From Riptortus pedestris (Eukaryota; Arthropoda; Insecta; Hemiptera; Alydidae), in assembly GCA_019009955.1 (NCBI GenBank), contig CM032229.1, positions 145,075,501-145,139,500 of the forward strand: DNA of 64,000 nucleotides. The letters are read 5' to 3'. Made by a program: the position numbers and the translations under genes. The notes under the pieces were generated by a model, which made no database searches, was not told where the DNA came from, and was given only the letters and a program-made list of their open reading frames with translations. This document shows positions 1 to 11,056 of this stretch, in pieces (position 1 is the first letter of the stretch; the number at the start of each line of letters is the position of its first letter).

Positions 1-87
1 CAATTCATAAGGAAATCTCTAGAGATACTACAGTAGGAATATAGGCTTCATTTAGCATATTTTTCAGTTTCTATTCGAATTATAGAA

Positions 88-90
<3 letters not shown>

Positions 91-135
<45 letters not shown>
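91..135. repeat. (AT)n microsatellite
   Basis: About 22 AT units. From here to 1197 no gene is recognised apart from a weak last-exon candidate at 998-1085. Confidence 0.9.
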
Positions 136-139
<4 letters not shown>

Positions 140-1197
140 CTGGTCTCGCTTGGAATTTTTCCCATTCATGACTTTAATGGTGTGATTGGATTTTTCACCA
201 TGGTGCCTTTATTGTTGAATGGTCTGGTGCAGAAGAACCCTTTTTACCTTGTTTTTTCCCCGTGAAAATCTATATCTATATTTCCACAGGATCGACTACC
301 AGGTGCAGTAGATACTACACACACGCACACACACACACACACACGCACCTATATGAATTGTTTTTTTTCAAAAAAGCCTAGAAGTCGTAAATGCAGTAGA
401 AATTCTCCGAGTCTTCAGGTTTGCAGCAATTATTATTATTAATGACGCATTTAAATATGAATTCAATAATCACGAAACATAAGTAGCTTGTTACAGTCTA
501 GCCATTCTGAAACAGCACTCATTACTACAAATTTAATTTGTTGTCCAGTGAAATTGGAGTTTCAAAATTAATAATAGTTAAATAAAAAAAAATTGAATTG
601 ACATTAAACTAAACAAAATGAAAGTATAATAACAAAACGAAAATGATTAAAACTTTACAAATGAACTAAATAAATACGATAAAAGGAAAACAATAATATA
701 AACATTGGCATATAAAATTCAAAGAAAATGATTACTAGAATAGTAAAAACAAATAAAATGAGAAATGTGTGTAATAACGTATTACACATTTAAATTGGGA
801 TTAATTCAAATATCAAAGACACATTTGTAATATTTGATGAACATGTTTTTTTTTTAAAAGAAATACATGTTGCGATTTTAAAAACAAATATATTTTAATA
901 ATCAAAGTGAGGTTCTGAGCTTTTGTGCAAGTTATTACATCTTGTAACATTTTTCTTTATTTTAACATTTTATTTTAGAGAGTTGAAAATTAATAAATTA
1001 AATCTTGAACAAAATTACATGTCCATTGCCTACTTTGGATTCTTGTAGTTTTGAAACCTTTGTAACTTGTCTCTCATGTTTCCAGCTAATAAACTAATAT
1101 GAAAGAGATTGGTTTAAGCATAACTAAAGAAAATATAACATATATAACAGGAATAATTATTTGCATAGAATAATAAGAAAAGTTGCAAAGTACTTAC

Positions 1198-1317
1198 TGC
1201 AAAAGCAGAAGGAGGAAGTATAGATGGTGCGGTATAGTTACTGTCACCTTCTCTTTCTTGATTCCTTTCACTGTCCTGTCAGCGACGTGTGCAGCTGTTA
1301 CATCTGGCAGTCTGGAC
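1198..1317 (-). CDS. SDR16C-like dehydrogenase, exon D (C-terminal region)
   Basis: This 120-bp exon has a CTTGTAG acceptor and a GTAAGT donor. Its first base completes a Thr codon from exon C, and it then encodes SRLPDVTAAHVADRTVKG. After a basic patch it ends in TVTIPHHLYFLLLLLQ. The pattern (x-V-A-D-x-x-V-x-G, then a beta strand, PxHL and a hydrophobic helix) is the usual C-terminal region of SDR16C proteins, in which a membrane-associating segment follows the core. About 30 more residues are expected. The last exon was not recognised with confidence; a weak candidate at 998-1085 is listed under findings, and the true one may lie before base 1. Confidence 0.85.
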
Positions 1318-2139
1318 CTACAAGAAAAAAAATATAAAAAAAGACATTCCGGAAATAAGAATTAAATTAGTGCAAATAAAACGAAATAATAAAAACCGTT
1401 TGTTTTTTCGCCCTTCATAGAAGTAAAGGAAGTCTTTTAAACGCAAAAAAATCAGTAATTTAGATTTAAATGGAAATAACTGTTTTGACCCATGTTGAAA
1501 CCATTTTGACTAGTTTCGGCGTGACGTCAGTGCATATGTACTCAAAAACAGCTAGCAATAAAGCGTTAAAAATTTATATCTAGTTGAGTACCTCCTCATT
1601 TGATCGAAATCGATTAAATTGAGGGAGGTTTAGGGGGGTAGGGGACGTAAATAAAACAAAAAAAAATTCTCCATACGCAATAGATTAACAAAGAATGTGT
1701 ATAAGACTTTTCTTGTTTATCATAAAAATAATTAAGACCTAATTTAGGTTTTAAAACATTTATTAAATATGATTTTATCCCTGTGTTATTTTGACCAGGC
1801 AATTTTATTTAAAATACCTTCCTTCGGCTGATTCAATTAAAAGTACTCTTCAGCTTTTTGAATTAAATAATTACTAATTATTTATGAAATTATCCGAATC
1901 TTATGAGATAAACTTAACGAGACGAGATAAAGGTTTTGAAACTTGGGATGACACAAAAAATTGTATCCCCAAATAACAAGATCTAGCACGTACCCAAAAT
2001 CGAAATTCTGGCAAATAATTACGCTTAGAGAGTGAGCGAGAGTAGGTAGGTATCGGAGGAAATAGTTAGGTTCAGCTATTTGTGTCCAAAAAAAAAACAT
2101 TGTCGACTCCGGCTATAGTTTTTAGCATATATCTAGTTT

Positions 2140-2560
2140 ATACTTCGCTGTACGACAAATGTGTATATAACATAAATTACTCAAAATAATAAAATAAACA
2201 ACTTTCGTTCTATGCATGTTTGCCGACCCAATAGAAAGCAAAATATCACATTTTTTCATTTCAGGCTTCCCTTGTAACCCCAACTCCTGTTCGTTTCTAA
2301 AAATAATAATATAGCTTACAATCGAAGAGGCATTAATATGTCCGTTAAAATGTTCGCGCACGCTAGAGTTTATAGAGTATATCTTGTACTTCGATATACG
2401 AAAAAAGTGTATATAACAAAAGTCACTGTAAATGACAAAGTAAACAACTTTTGTTATGTGCATATTTGCCAAAAAAGCAATAGGAAACGAAATATAGCGA
2501 TTTGTAACTTCATGGCTCACTTATGTTCGTCTCAGAGAATATTAATATAGCCTAAAGTCT
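2140..2560. repeat. Imperfect direct duplication upstream of the RTE-like end
   Basis: About 2140-2310 and 2360-2550 share an ordered set of blocks: a TACTTCG-TACGA motif, GTGTATATAACA, AACAACTTT, a TGCAT-TTTGCC motif, CAATAG and AATATAGC. They look like two diverged copies of the same transposon 3' segment. Confidence 0.4.
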
Positions 2561-2567
2561 AAGTTGG

Positions 2568-2718
2568 GTAAGTAGTAATATACATACCAAGTTTCATAAA
2601 ATCGGTTCAGTAGTTCAAGAGTGAAAATGTAAGAAACAAACAGACACCAAAGAAAGGTATCGTGACATTTCAAGAAAAAAAAATCAATGTACAGACAGGG
2701 GTTACAATATTATATATT

Positions 2719-2763
<45 letters not shown>
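2568..2763 (+). mobile_element. RTE-like non-LTR 3' end with (TA)n tail
   Basis: The sequence CAAGTTTCATAAAATCGGTT, then CAGTAGTTCAAGAGTGAAA, then AACAAACAGACA, is the common 3' untranslated end of RTE-type retrotransposons (or SINEs mobilised by them) in arthropods. A (TA)n tail at about 2709-2763 follows. No coding sequence survives. Confidence 0.45.
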
Positions 2764-2768
<5 letters not shown>

Positions 2769-3386
2769 GAGGATTAGCTGTGTTTATTGATCGATTGACC
2801 GGAATATACCGCCAGTAAATAATTAACAATTTTTGAGAGATTTTGGAGGCGTCGGATGATTTTTGGCGATTTAATGTCTGGAAGGACAAATGCCTTACTC
2901 TTCAAAAGTTATTTCATTTACTTTTTGTAATCGAATAATAATATTGTATATTTATTCTATGGTTACCTTCCGTTAGAACTTCTAGGAAAATGTACTACTG
3001 TTAAGAATACTTGTTGAATGACAAATAATAATTAATTAAACTATGTAAATACGACGAGTATTCAATATTGAACTTGAAGAAATGAAATGTCAATTTATTA
3101 CTCCATAATTAAAGATACGTTACTGCCACTGCTTATCTTGTTATATCATTTTCAAACGGCACAAGTCTTGTATTAACTCTGGTTTAAATATGTGGCTAGA
3201 AGTTAACAGAAGAGCTAAAATTTTAATTTGGAATTTTCTTCCTTATTTTACCGATTTTCCTGGAGGAAATAAGCTTTTGATACTCTCATGTGGCAAATAA
3301 AAGAAAACACAAACATATTTCAATAGTTACTTCTTAATGACAAAACAAGATCCATTCAAGAGGTTTTATTTATAGAGGCTTATTTC

Positions 3387-3485
3387 AGCAGATTTCCCTT
3401 AAGGAAGTTCAGCTATTGAGGTTGTTTCTGGGGACGTAATTTATGACGTTTATGTGACAATGAGGTTATTTCAAAATTATATAGA

Positions 3486-3531
<46 letters not shown>
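3387..3531 (+). mobile_element. Helentron-like 5' fragment
   Basis: Begins AGCAGATTTCCCTTAAGG, continues through the ATTGAGG and ACAATGAGGTTATTTCAAAATTATAT blocks, and breaks off at the (AT)n core. A minus-strand fragment (about 3636-3745) follows. Both lie in the SDR intron between exons C and D. Confidence 0.5.
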
Positions 3532-3534
<3 letters not shown>

Positions 3535-3956
3535 TTGTTGTTTTCGCTCTATCGTTCATAAAGTCCCGAATATAGCCGACTTCTGCCGACCTCACACACA
3601 ATACAAATGCAAATATGTCGCTTAATATTCCAGATAAAGATTAAATATATAGAAAAATATTTTCGTTTTACATAAAACGATTAAACTTTGAGTATTGTAA
3701 CGATCATACAAAAATTGCGACTGCTAGAGCGTTAACATAAAATATATATAAATCGAACCATCTACTCAAGGTTATTCAACTGTATAAAGACCAACACCAA
3801 TAACATAGAACCAATGTGAAATATAAAATAGTGTTTTTACAAAGTTATGACCTATATGCTTGTTAAGCTCTGTATAATTCTCCTTTTTACTTATTCTTCA
3901 ATTTATTAGACTTCACACACACACACATACAACTAAGTATGAAGAATGAAGCTTAC

Positions 3957-4074
3957 GTTTTGTCCCAGTGGTCCACACTCGACGAAGGAGGAGTGATGAA
4001 GAAGGGATGGACGGTCGTTACTTTTATTTCTGGATGAAAATGGCGAAACTCTTCACGCAGTGATGCCATCATAC
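3957..4074 (-). CDS. SDR16C-like dehydrogenase, exon C
   Basis: This 118-bp exon is too short and too spliced to appear as a long open frame. The acceptor reads TATAG and the donor GTAAGC. The first two bases complete the Gly codon of exon B, giving YAVTG followed by MMASLREEF. Next comes KVTTVHPFFITPP, the family's beta-6 strand and substrate-loop region (V-x-P-x-x-I-x-T). It ends in phase 2 after VDHWDK. The intron back to exon B is 13.3 kb. The exact phase match on both sides and the family-like content make this a secure exon although it has no long ORF of its own. Confidence 0.88.
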
Positions 4075-4634
4075 CTATAAAAAAAAGTAATGGAATTATA
4101 TTAATTTCATATCTATATACAAATATTTATCGTACAAAAATTGTGACGTACATGAGGAGTAATGTTCTATTCAAATAAAATATTCTAATGTAGCAGTAAC
4201 AACATTATTTGTTGAAGGAAAAATATCGAGAAATGTATTGTGTCTTGTTTCGACTGGAATGGACGGAATACCTGATTAATAAGTATCCTTTGAGAGATTT
4301 CGGCTTCGTCATTATTCACAGAAACAGCTTTGAAGGTTTACTAATAATAATATTAGGTTGACGAACATGAGTTACCTCAATATTTGTGTGTTTGTGTGCA
4401 TGAGTGTGTTTTCTATGTATGTGCTCGAGTGAGTGTTATGTGTACAAAAAAACCACTCACTTCTTTTTTATAAGGGATCTATAGCATAGGCCAATGCAAA
4501 TGTGCTCAATGACCCCTAACCAAGTTTGGTATAAAAAATGGAATGCTTACAACAAGTCCAACATTTTCAGCTTGTTTTTCTTGATATTGAATCTACATTG
4601 TGATACATATAATATAAAATTCTCTTATATTTCA

Positions 4635-4642
<8 letters not shown>

Positions 4643-4688
<46 letters not shown>
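4643..4688. repeat. (AT)n microsatellite
   Basis: Simple AT repeat in the intron between SDR exons B and C. The open frame across it encodes only Tyr-Ile repeats. Confidence 0.9.
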
Positions 4689-4692
<4 letters not shown>

Positions 4693-5389
4693 CCTGGCGG
4701 CAGCAATATATTTGATCACCATATTGAATATACTTAGTGAAGATGTATTTATTCCTTTCCATTTATTGAGATAAATTGAAAAAAAATGTTCAAAATTAGG
4801 AGTGATCTGGTTTAAGCCATGATAAACAGATCTTATTCAAATGCGTAAATGTTAGTTTTGGTAGTTATGGCTTAAAGCAAAAAATCTTATGTGACACCAA
4901 ATGACTTTCTTGTACTCCTATTATATGAAGGAATCAAAATTGTGGTTGCTCTTCACATAAGATTATAACAAGTATATTGAAATTAGAATCCAATATTTCC
5001 GTCCCTGTGCATCGAATCGAACAATGCAATAGAATTAATTATATATATTTTTTTCGTGTTAAACAAAAAAAAAATCTATACGCAATTTTTTATTACCCTA
5101 CACATACGAAGAATTTTGCGGTTTTAAATTTCCTCCCCCTCTAAATCTACTTACCCTTTCATAGATTTCGAGACCAAAAGAAGAGTTTCACAATTAGACT
5201 GTTACATTTGCTGACATTACGCCGAAACTAAGTGGGGCTAGGGGAAGGTGAAACGTATAACTCCGTTGAAATTCGATACCCAAAAATTGTCTATTTTATG
5301 ATACTTCCTTTACTTCGAACAAGTACATATTTTCTCTGGTCCAACATAAATCAGAGCAAATTGACTCAGCCGAGTATAATATATTTCCA

Positions 5390-5566
5390 TGTTAAACCTA
5401 GAGTGGCGAGTTCGATTCCCACCCTGGGCAATAGGAGTTTAATTAGTGACGGAATTCACTAAATAAAATCCTTAGTCCCGCGCAGGCTAAAAAGGGTGGT
5501 AACCTGTTCATAACCCGTCCCAATAATCCTTCGTTTCAAAAAGTGGACATTAATAAATAATTAAAT
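5390..5566 (+). mobile_element. tRNA-derived SINE, 5'-truncated
   Basis: Box-B-like GAGTTCGATTCCCACC, then the conserved body to AAAAAGTGGACATTAATAAATAA. Confidence 0.65.
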
Positions 5567-6381
5567 TTTTAATATATTTTCTGTAACATAAATACCTCTC
5601 AGCGAAGGGCTGCTACAAAATCGCGTCATGAGTACACACTATTAGCTATTTTTTCAGCTTCTAAAACTTTAAAATATTTCGCTGTTACTAAGGGCCAAAG
5701 ATTTTTATTCAATTTTCCTTATACGATTCCAATCGCGAAGTTAATTTTTGTGGGATTACATGGTATCTGATTTCTTTGTTCTTAATCCTTTAAATATTTT
5801 ATAAAGCAATAATTCTCGTAAAGGGAAAAAGAAATATTCTCCAAAATTAAATTCAGGAAAATAATTATTCCCATTTCAATCATTAGAATTCTGGGGCTAA
5901 AATGAAATTGAATTCTTTTGGTCGTTTGCTTTTGCTCTCTGTGAGCGAGGAAAATACTTTGATAAAGAGCGCTGGAATGGATAGAGAGGGAGAAAAAAAT
6001 TGTAATAAAATAAATTGGAGAATTTGTATTTAATCTGGGATTTTGCTGAGATGATAAAAATAAAATTGCTTACACGAGTGGTGACTTCTGCATGAACAAT
6101 TCCAGATAGTGATGTCGTAATGAGGAAAGAGGAATTTTATCAGACTTATCAGAACTGATATCAAAGCTTTGAGATTGAAAATCTCGGTGTGAGAAAAAGA
6201 TCTCTATCGTAGAGTCCCGATTGTGGAGTAGGTGGCTCCACGTTATGGGCTGGCAGGAATTCGTGACCATAGTTATGGCGGGAAATTCGAAGTGTAAGAA
6301 AACGTCCGTCATGCAGGGGCTACGTAAACTAAGCATATTTCCCTAGTGCTAGTATGATTGATCTCATCTCCCAATATATAT

Positions 6382-6430
<49 letters not shown>

Positions 6431-6559
6431 TATTCGCATGTATCACTTGTAATAAAAATTTGATGAAAACAAGATGTGGTATTTAGGCTTAGAATAAGAC
6501 GTATCATGATATATTCGCGTGTGGATAACGTGCGATTGGGGGTTCGCTGAAAGCTGTAA

Positions 6560-6756
6560 ATTATTATCATTATTTATTAACGTCCACTTTTTGCAACTAA
6601 GGCTAATCGGGACGGGTTATCTACAGGTTACCACCCTTTTCTAGCCAGGATGGGATATAGATTTTATTTAATGAATTCCGTCACTAAATAAATTCCTATT
6701 CCCCAGGCGGGAATCGAACTCGTCACTCTAGGTTTACCGTGTGATATTAAAGTCAA
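6560..6756 (-). mobile_element. tRNA-derived SINE, 5'-truncated
   Basis: Tail-to-head on the minus strand: TAATAA tail, AACGTCCACTTTTTGCAACT, TTACCACCCTTTTCTAGCC, GGGAATCGAACTCG. Confidence 0.68.
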
Positions 6757-7062
6757 CAAATTAAAAATCTCGGTTAACATTTGATAGAGGAAATGCGAGC
6801 AGAGCAACATTAACAGAAACTTAAATTTACAACAGATTGGTCACATACAATTTTTCAAATCCAACTTACAGTACTGGAGATATTTGAATGTTTTATTTCC
6901 CCTCCCCTTCTAAACTCGGATTGATTTCAGCCGTTATGGAACTTGATCCCTAGTTTTCAATGAAAAGCTTATTTATAGATATATTTATTTTTAGCTGGTG
7001 GTGAGGGTGATGAATGGTTAATCACAAAACTTTTTTATGGCTCCTCACAATTTTATTTCTTA

Positions 7063-7103
7063 TAAACGCTGAGCGCTTTCGGGGACTAAATCCCCATCCT
7101 CAG
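7063..7103 (-). ncRNA. hammerhead-ribozyme-like core, left (inverted) arm
   Basis: The inverted arm carries the same core on the minus strand: CTGAGGA (7103-7097), a GGGG/CCCC helix II, GAAA (7080-7077) and the short helix III. Both arms therefore carry the motif in opposite orientations. Confidence 0.48.
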
Positions 7104-7334
7104 AGTTACAAAACAAAGTAACACCATAATTAAGGAGTCTAAAAATCAGTTCTTAAAAATGTTTTACATAGTTGGTCATATAACAAACAGTCTATAACAT
7201 TATAAATTTTTTTTACAATAATAACACCTATATTCAAAAACACAACTACAATTAAAATATAACAAATTAATAATTAATATTTAAACATTAAAATGATATT
7301 ATAAGCAAAAATACCGTCAGAGCGTAGGGCGATC

Positions 7335-7804
7335 CTATAGACTTGCTACAAGGCTAAACCCTGCCGATGCACTGAGACCAAGGGGATCGTTCCAAGCCGC
7401 TAGGGAGGGGGCAGAGACAAGTCTGGACATGAGAGACGCGTTTGTGTCAGTCTGCACATTTACACTGCCTTTATTTATGGCTTTTTCAAGTTTTATTTCA
7501 ATAGCCTCCACCATGTCCAACAGATAACCCCTAACGTCACTATGAATTAATTTTATCTGGTGGTCCCCAGCATGGTGGTTGTGCTCCTTACAGTGTCCAT
7601 AAAACTCTGAGCCTGCTCTCATGTGTTCCTTAGCCTCTCTGTCCTCCCAACGTAGCTGGCTTCACACATCCCATACTTCATCATGTAGACCCCTGATCTG
7701 TCTCCTAGAGGAGTAGCATCCTTGATTTTGGAGACAAAATTCTGAAGTGACGCCCTCTTTCTGTAGGCTATTCTAATGCCCTGCCTGTTTAGTTTCCTTC
7801 CCAT
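7335..7804 (-). pseudogene. Penelope-like GIY-YIG endonuclease fragment
   Basis: Two overlapping minus-strand frames, 7804-7619 and 7622-7335, read as one frame-shifted C-terminal region. The first has NRQGIRIAYRKRASLQN, then KDATPLGDRSGVY and, 12 residues after the Tyr, YVGRT, which are the two halves of a GIY-YIG motif. The second has EHNHHAGD and MVEAIEIKLEKAINK, resembling the E-H-x(n)-H and LLE-x-x-E segments downstream of GIY-YIG in Penelope-like elements. A stop and a frameshift at about 7620 break it, and no reverse transcriptase domain precedes it. It is non-functional. Confidence 0.75.
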
Positions 7805-7947
7805 TGTGTTTTGGAATATAGGTGTTTATATTGTAAACAAATTTTATAATGTTATAGACTGTTTGTTATATGACCAACTATGTAAAACAAATTTTTAAGA
7901 ACTGATTTTTAGACTCCTTAATTATGGTGTTACATTGTTTTGTAGCT

Positions 7948-7987
7948 CTGAGGATGGGGATTTAGTCCCCGAAAGCGCTCAGCGTTA
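7948..7987 (+). ncRNA. hammerhead-ribozyme-like core, right arm of the Penelope-like element
   Basis: CTGAGGA at 7948-7954 fits the CUGANGA core. A GC-rich helix II hairpin (7955-7970, GGGG pairing with CCCC), GAAA at 7971-7974 and a short helix III (AGCGC / GCGTT, 3-nt loop) follow. This is the arrangement of the minimal type I hammerheads of Penelope-like elements. A convincing helix I could not be drawn, so cleavage activity is unproven. Confidence 0.5.
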
Positions 7988-8089
7988 ATAAGAAATAAAA
8001 TTGTGAGGAGCCACAAAAAAGTTTTGTGATTAACCTTATTTATAGAGTTTGGTAACGACGAAACAAAATTGTGACTTTAAAGTGTTAAC

Positions 8090-8139
<50 letters not shown>

Positions 8140-8408
8140 TGGTTGAATCATTTTGAATGGATATCATTTTACTCATGTCCCAGGTAGGACCGAAGAACTG
8201 TTAAAGATGTCCATCATCAACAGCTGATTTCCCTTAAGGAAGATCTCGTAAATTGGTATAATACAACTGTATGAGATTATTCAAAACTAAATACAAATTT
8301 TCTTTTAGCAGATTTTCCTTAAGGCAAATCAGCTGTACACATAAAACGATTTTCAAATAATATCCTTCGATACTACCCGGGGGGGGGTGAATAAAATAAG
8401 TTCAAAAC

Positions 8409-8414
<6 letters not shown>

Positions 8415-8460
<46 letters not shown>
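8415..8460. repeat. (GT)n microsatellite
   Basis: About 23 GT units after a Helentron-like fragment. Confidence 0.9.
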
Positions 8461-8462
<2 letters not shown>

Positions 8463-8959
8463 TGTGGGTGTACAGATTTACATTTCATTCAGCTATACTC
8501 GATATTTAATAGTTTTTTAAGAAACTAAAGATCATGTTCAGTAATGACTAAGCTTTGGGGAGGGACTCAGAGTAAGGGGGGGCGGGGTTCCAAATATCTT
8601 TGTTTAATTGTGTCGAGTCAAAAAATTGCACATAATCAGTCTAGTTTCAAATTCTATTTACTTCAAATGTTTTTAAGAACTTTTTTGGTCCTATCTTGAA
8701 TATTACCCGTGAATTTCGAATTTTTCAGTTTTCAGTAAACCCCTACTCTTACTAACCTCGTAGTAATAATAGCTGATATATCATAGAAAGTTTTATTTGA
8801 AGCATAAATTCCAATGCTGTATCATATCATTCTAGAGAGAACATTTTTATTTGATTAATCATTGATAGATATTAATTGGTATATTCCCCTTTCATGTATA
8901 AGAGATGTAAGATGACCGAAATCAAGCTGGAGAAGAGGGGGGGGGGTGAAATTAAAAAT

Positions 8960-9157
8960 TCTGAATATTTATTGATCCGACCTATAGTAACAGAGATATT
9001 TCGAATTTTTGGAAATCCCCTCTCTAACCCCCCCCCCACTGGTTCTATTTTATCCATTACCGAACTTGATCTTAAGTTTTACATAATAAATAATAAAGTA
9101 AATAAAAATTGCGACCGTTTGAGCGCATATATATATATATATATATACATATATAGA
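8960..9157 (-). mobile_element. Helentron-like fragment
   Basis: Contains TGATCCGACCTATAGTAACA, the poly-C block, TTACCGAACTTGATCTT, GCGACCG and the (AT)n core; both ends are missing. Confidence 0.5.
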
Positions 9158-10271
9158 TTTAATTAGGTCTTTTCACATTATCCGTCCTTAAACTTTTTTG
9201 AATGTGTCATAAAGTGGAGTAAATTTAGATACCTGCCTGCATCTTTTGATAGAAAGTGCAAGACTGTAAGTGAAGTGATGTCAATAAATATAATCACAAC
9301 AATTTGTTTACGGAAATTTGACATTCGGAGCTAGAACACTAGACAAATTTGGGGGAATAACGATAAAAAGTGTACATCATTAAAAAAGATAAAAAAAAGT
9401 TTATTAAAATTAAATTAATATTTTTTTCTAAACCACAATACGAGTGGGTGCCGAAAGAGTAAGTTTCCTAGCCCCTTTCGCCTAGGTTTTAATCATGAAA
9501 ATGTTGGAATTTATAATTCGAAGTTTAAAGTTAGTAAATGTTTCTGCATTAACTCTACTATAACAGACGTTCTAGTCCCCCCCCCACCCCTCCACTCCAA
9601 AGTTACTGTGGGTGTGGAGTTTCAACTGTGTAAGTTGTATGAAGTTCAGTTGGAGCTAGTTTTTCAGACTTCTTCATTTTTTTTTTGTAACATTGAATGA
9701 ATTTATTATAATGAAAACATCATAATTCCAACAGGAAATTAGTACAGCAGAAATACGCGTAAATGAAGGTTATTTGAGGACTATACGCATTTTTTTTTTT
9801 GGTACGCCGTTGGCCGTGTGACTTTAAGTAGTAACACGTACCCCTCTTCATTTTTTTTTGTATATACTTAAATTGATGTATTCTTGATTAATATTAGTTG
9901 ATGTTTCACATAAAAGATTTTTTTTTAAAAATTAACAGTCGTAAGCACTTCTTGTAATTTCATTAATGTAGACATTTTTACTTGAGTGTTTTAATATATT
10001 TCAGTGCCTTAAAAAATAAATAAAATAAAATCCTATATGTTGGATTAACTTCAGCTGTAAATTACTAGATTCAATCCACCTCAATTAATTGTTTATTAAT
10101 TAAATTCCTCAATTACAAGATAGAAACAAAATTGTTACCCTTTATGTTCCAAATCTTGAATATTTGTTGTTTATAGATTTTAAAAATTAAGTTACATAAT
10201 ACTTTATCATATGATATATAGGAACGATAATGTGCAAGATTTCGTATTCTGGCATGACTAATTCCTGATAG

Positions 10272-10797
10272 GATTTGGGTACATTATAATCTTCCATCGA
10301 TTCCAAGCCACGTGGGAATAGATGGAAACGAAAAAGCAGATTTAGCAGCCAGAGAGGCCCACCAACTCGACTCCATCACCCCAACAATAATTACATCTGC
10401 AGAACTCTACCAACCACTCAAAGAAGAAATTAATAAAAACTGGCAACACATGTGGAATGAAACCCAGAACAATAAACTAAAACCTGTTAAAACCACCATC
10501 CGTCCATGGAAATATTCGACAGGAGACAATAGAAGAGATGAAGTTATATTATGAAGACTCCGAATTGGGCACACAAGATTTACGCATGGCTATCTTATGA
10601 CAAAAGATCAACCCCCGATTTGTGAGAAGTGTAAGACAGAACAAGCTATCTATCACATATTAATGGAATGTCATAAGTATACAGATATTAGAAACAAATA
10701 CAATATCTCCAATAGTATAGAAGTGGCCCTTGGAGATGACCCGAAAGAACTCGATATATTGTTTAATTTTGTAAAAAACACGAGTTTATACAAATAA
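10272..10797 (+). pseudogene. Jockey-type non-LTR retrotransposon, RNase H end and zinc-knuckle tail
   Basis: The frame reads IPSHVGIDGNEKADLAA, the C-terminal end of an RNase H domain. Next comes W-x-x-x-W-N-x(5)-KLKPVK and then RLRIGHTRFTHGYLM with C-x-x-C (CEKCKTEQ), YHILMEC: the zinc-knuckle-like tail of jockey/I-clade ORF2 proteins. One in-frame TGA at 10552-10554, where the family has Arg (CGA), breaks it; otherwise it is open to the TAA at 10795-10797. Nothing upstream of about 10272 is recognisable, so this is a 5'-truncated copy. The 3' untranslated sequence runs to the AACAACAAC stretch near 10935. Confidence 0.82.
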
Positions 10798-11056
10798 ATT
10801 TAAAGTGCAATTGTTTGTATCCTCGTTTATATTGTTGAAATGGCGATATGGATGAGGATACCAAAATGTGAATTATAAATATTACAGGGCGATGATAACC
10901 TGGTAGTTTTTCGCCCTTAAATCCTATACAACAACAACATTATAATCTCAAAAAAAAAAATCGGTCAAGTGGTCAGCTTGGCTCATTTCCGGCAATTTAC
11001 TGCTTTCATTTCAGATTAAAAATCGCTCTTCTTTATTCAAAAAACTACTAATTTTC

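Larger units (their letters stand above)
6980..8034 (-). mobile_element. Penelope-like element remnant with inverted arms and 12-bp target duplication
   Basis: Two inverted arms of about 200 bp (roughly 7010-7210 and 7840-8034) enclose a GIY-YIG endonuclease fragment on the minus strand. A one-sided tail (6980-7009, containing AGCTGGTGGTGAGGG) lies outside the left arm. CTTATTTATAGA occurs immediately on both sides (6968-6979 and 8035-8046), a 12-bp target duplication. The flanks together reconstitute a minus-strand Helentron-like repeat (6770-8250), which confirms the insertion. Penelope-like elements are known for inverted as well as direct terminal repeats, hammerhead motifs and a GIY-YIG domain. 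No reverse transcriptase remains. Confidence 0.8.
6770..8250 (-). mobile_element. Helentron-like copy split by the Penelope-like element
   Basis: 6770-6979 and 8035-8250 join, minus one 12-bp duplication, into a minus-strand copy. It has the TCGGTTAACATT, GGAGATATTTGAA, CGTTATGGAACTTGATC, GTTTGGTAACGACG, (AT)n and CAGCTGATTTCCCTTAAGG blocks. A short head of another copy at 6304-6350 (minus) and a plus-strand fragment at about 8307 lie nearby. Confidence 0.55.
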
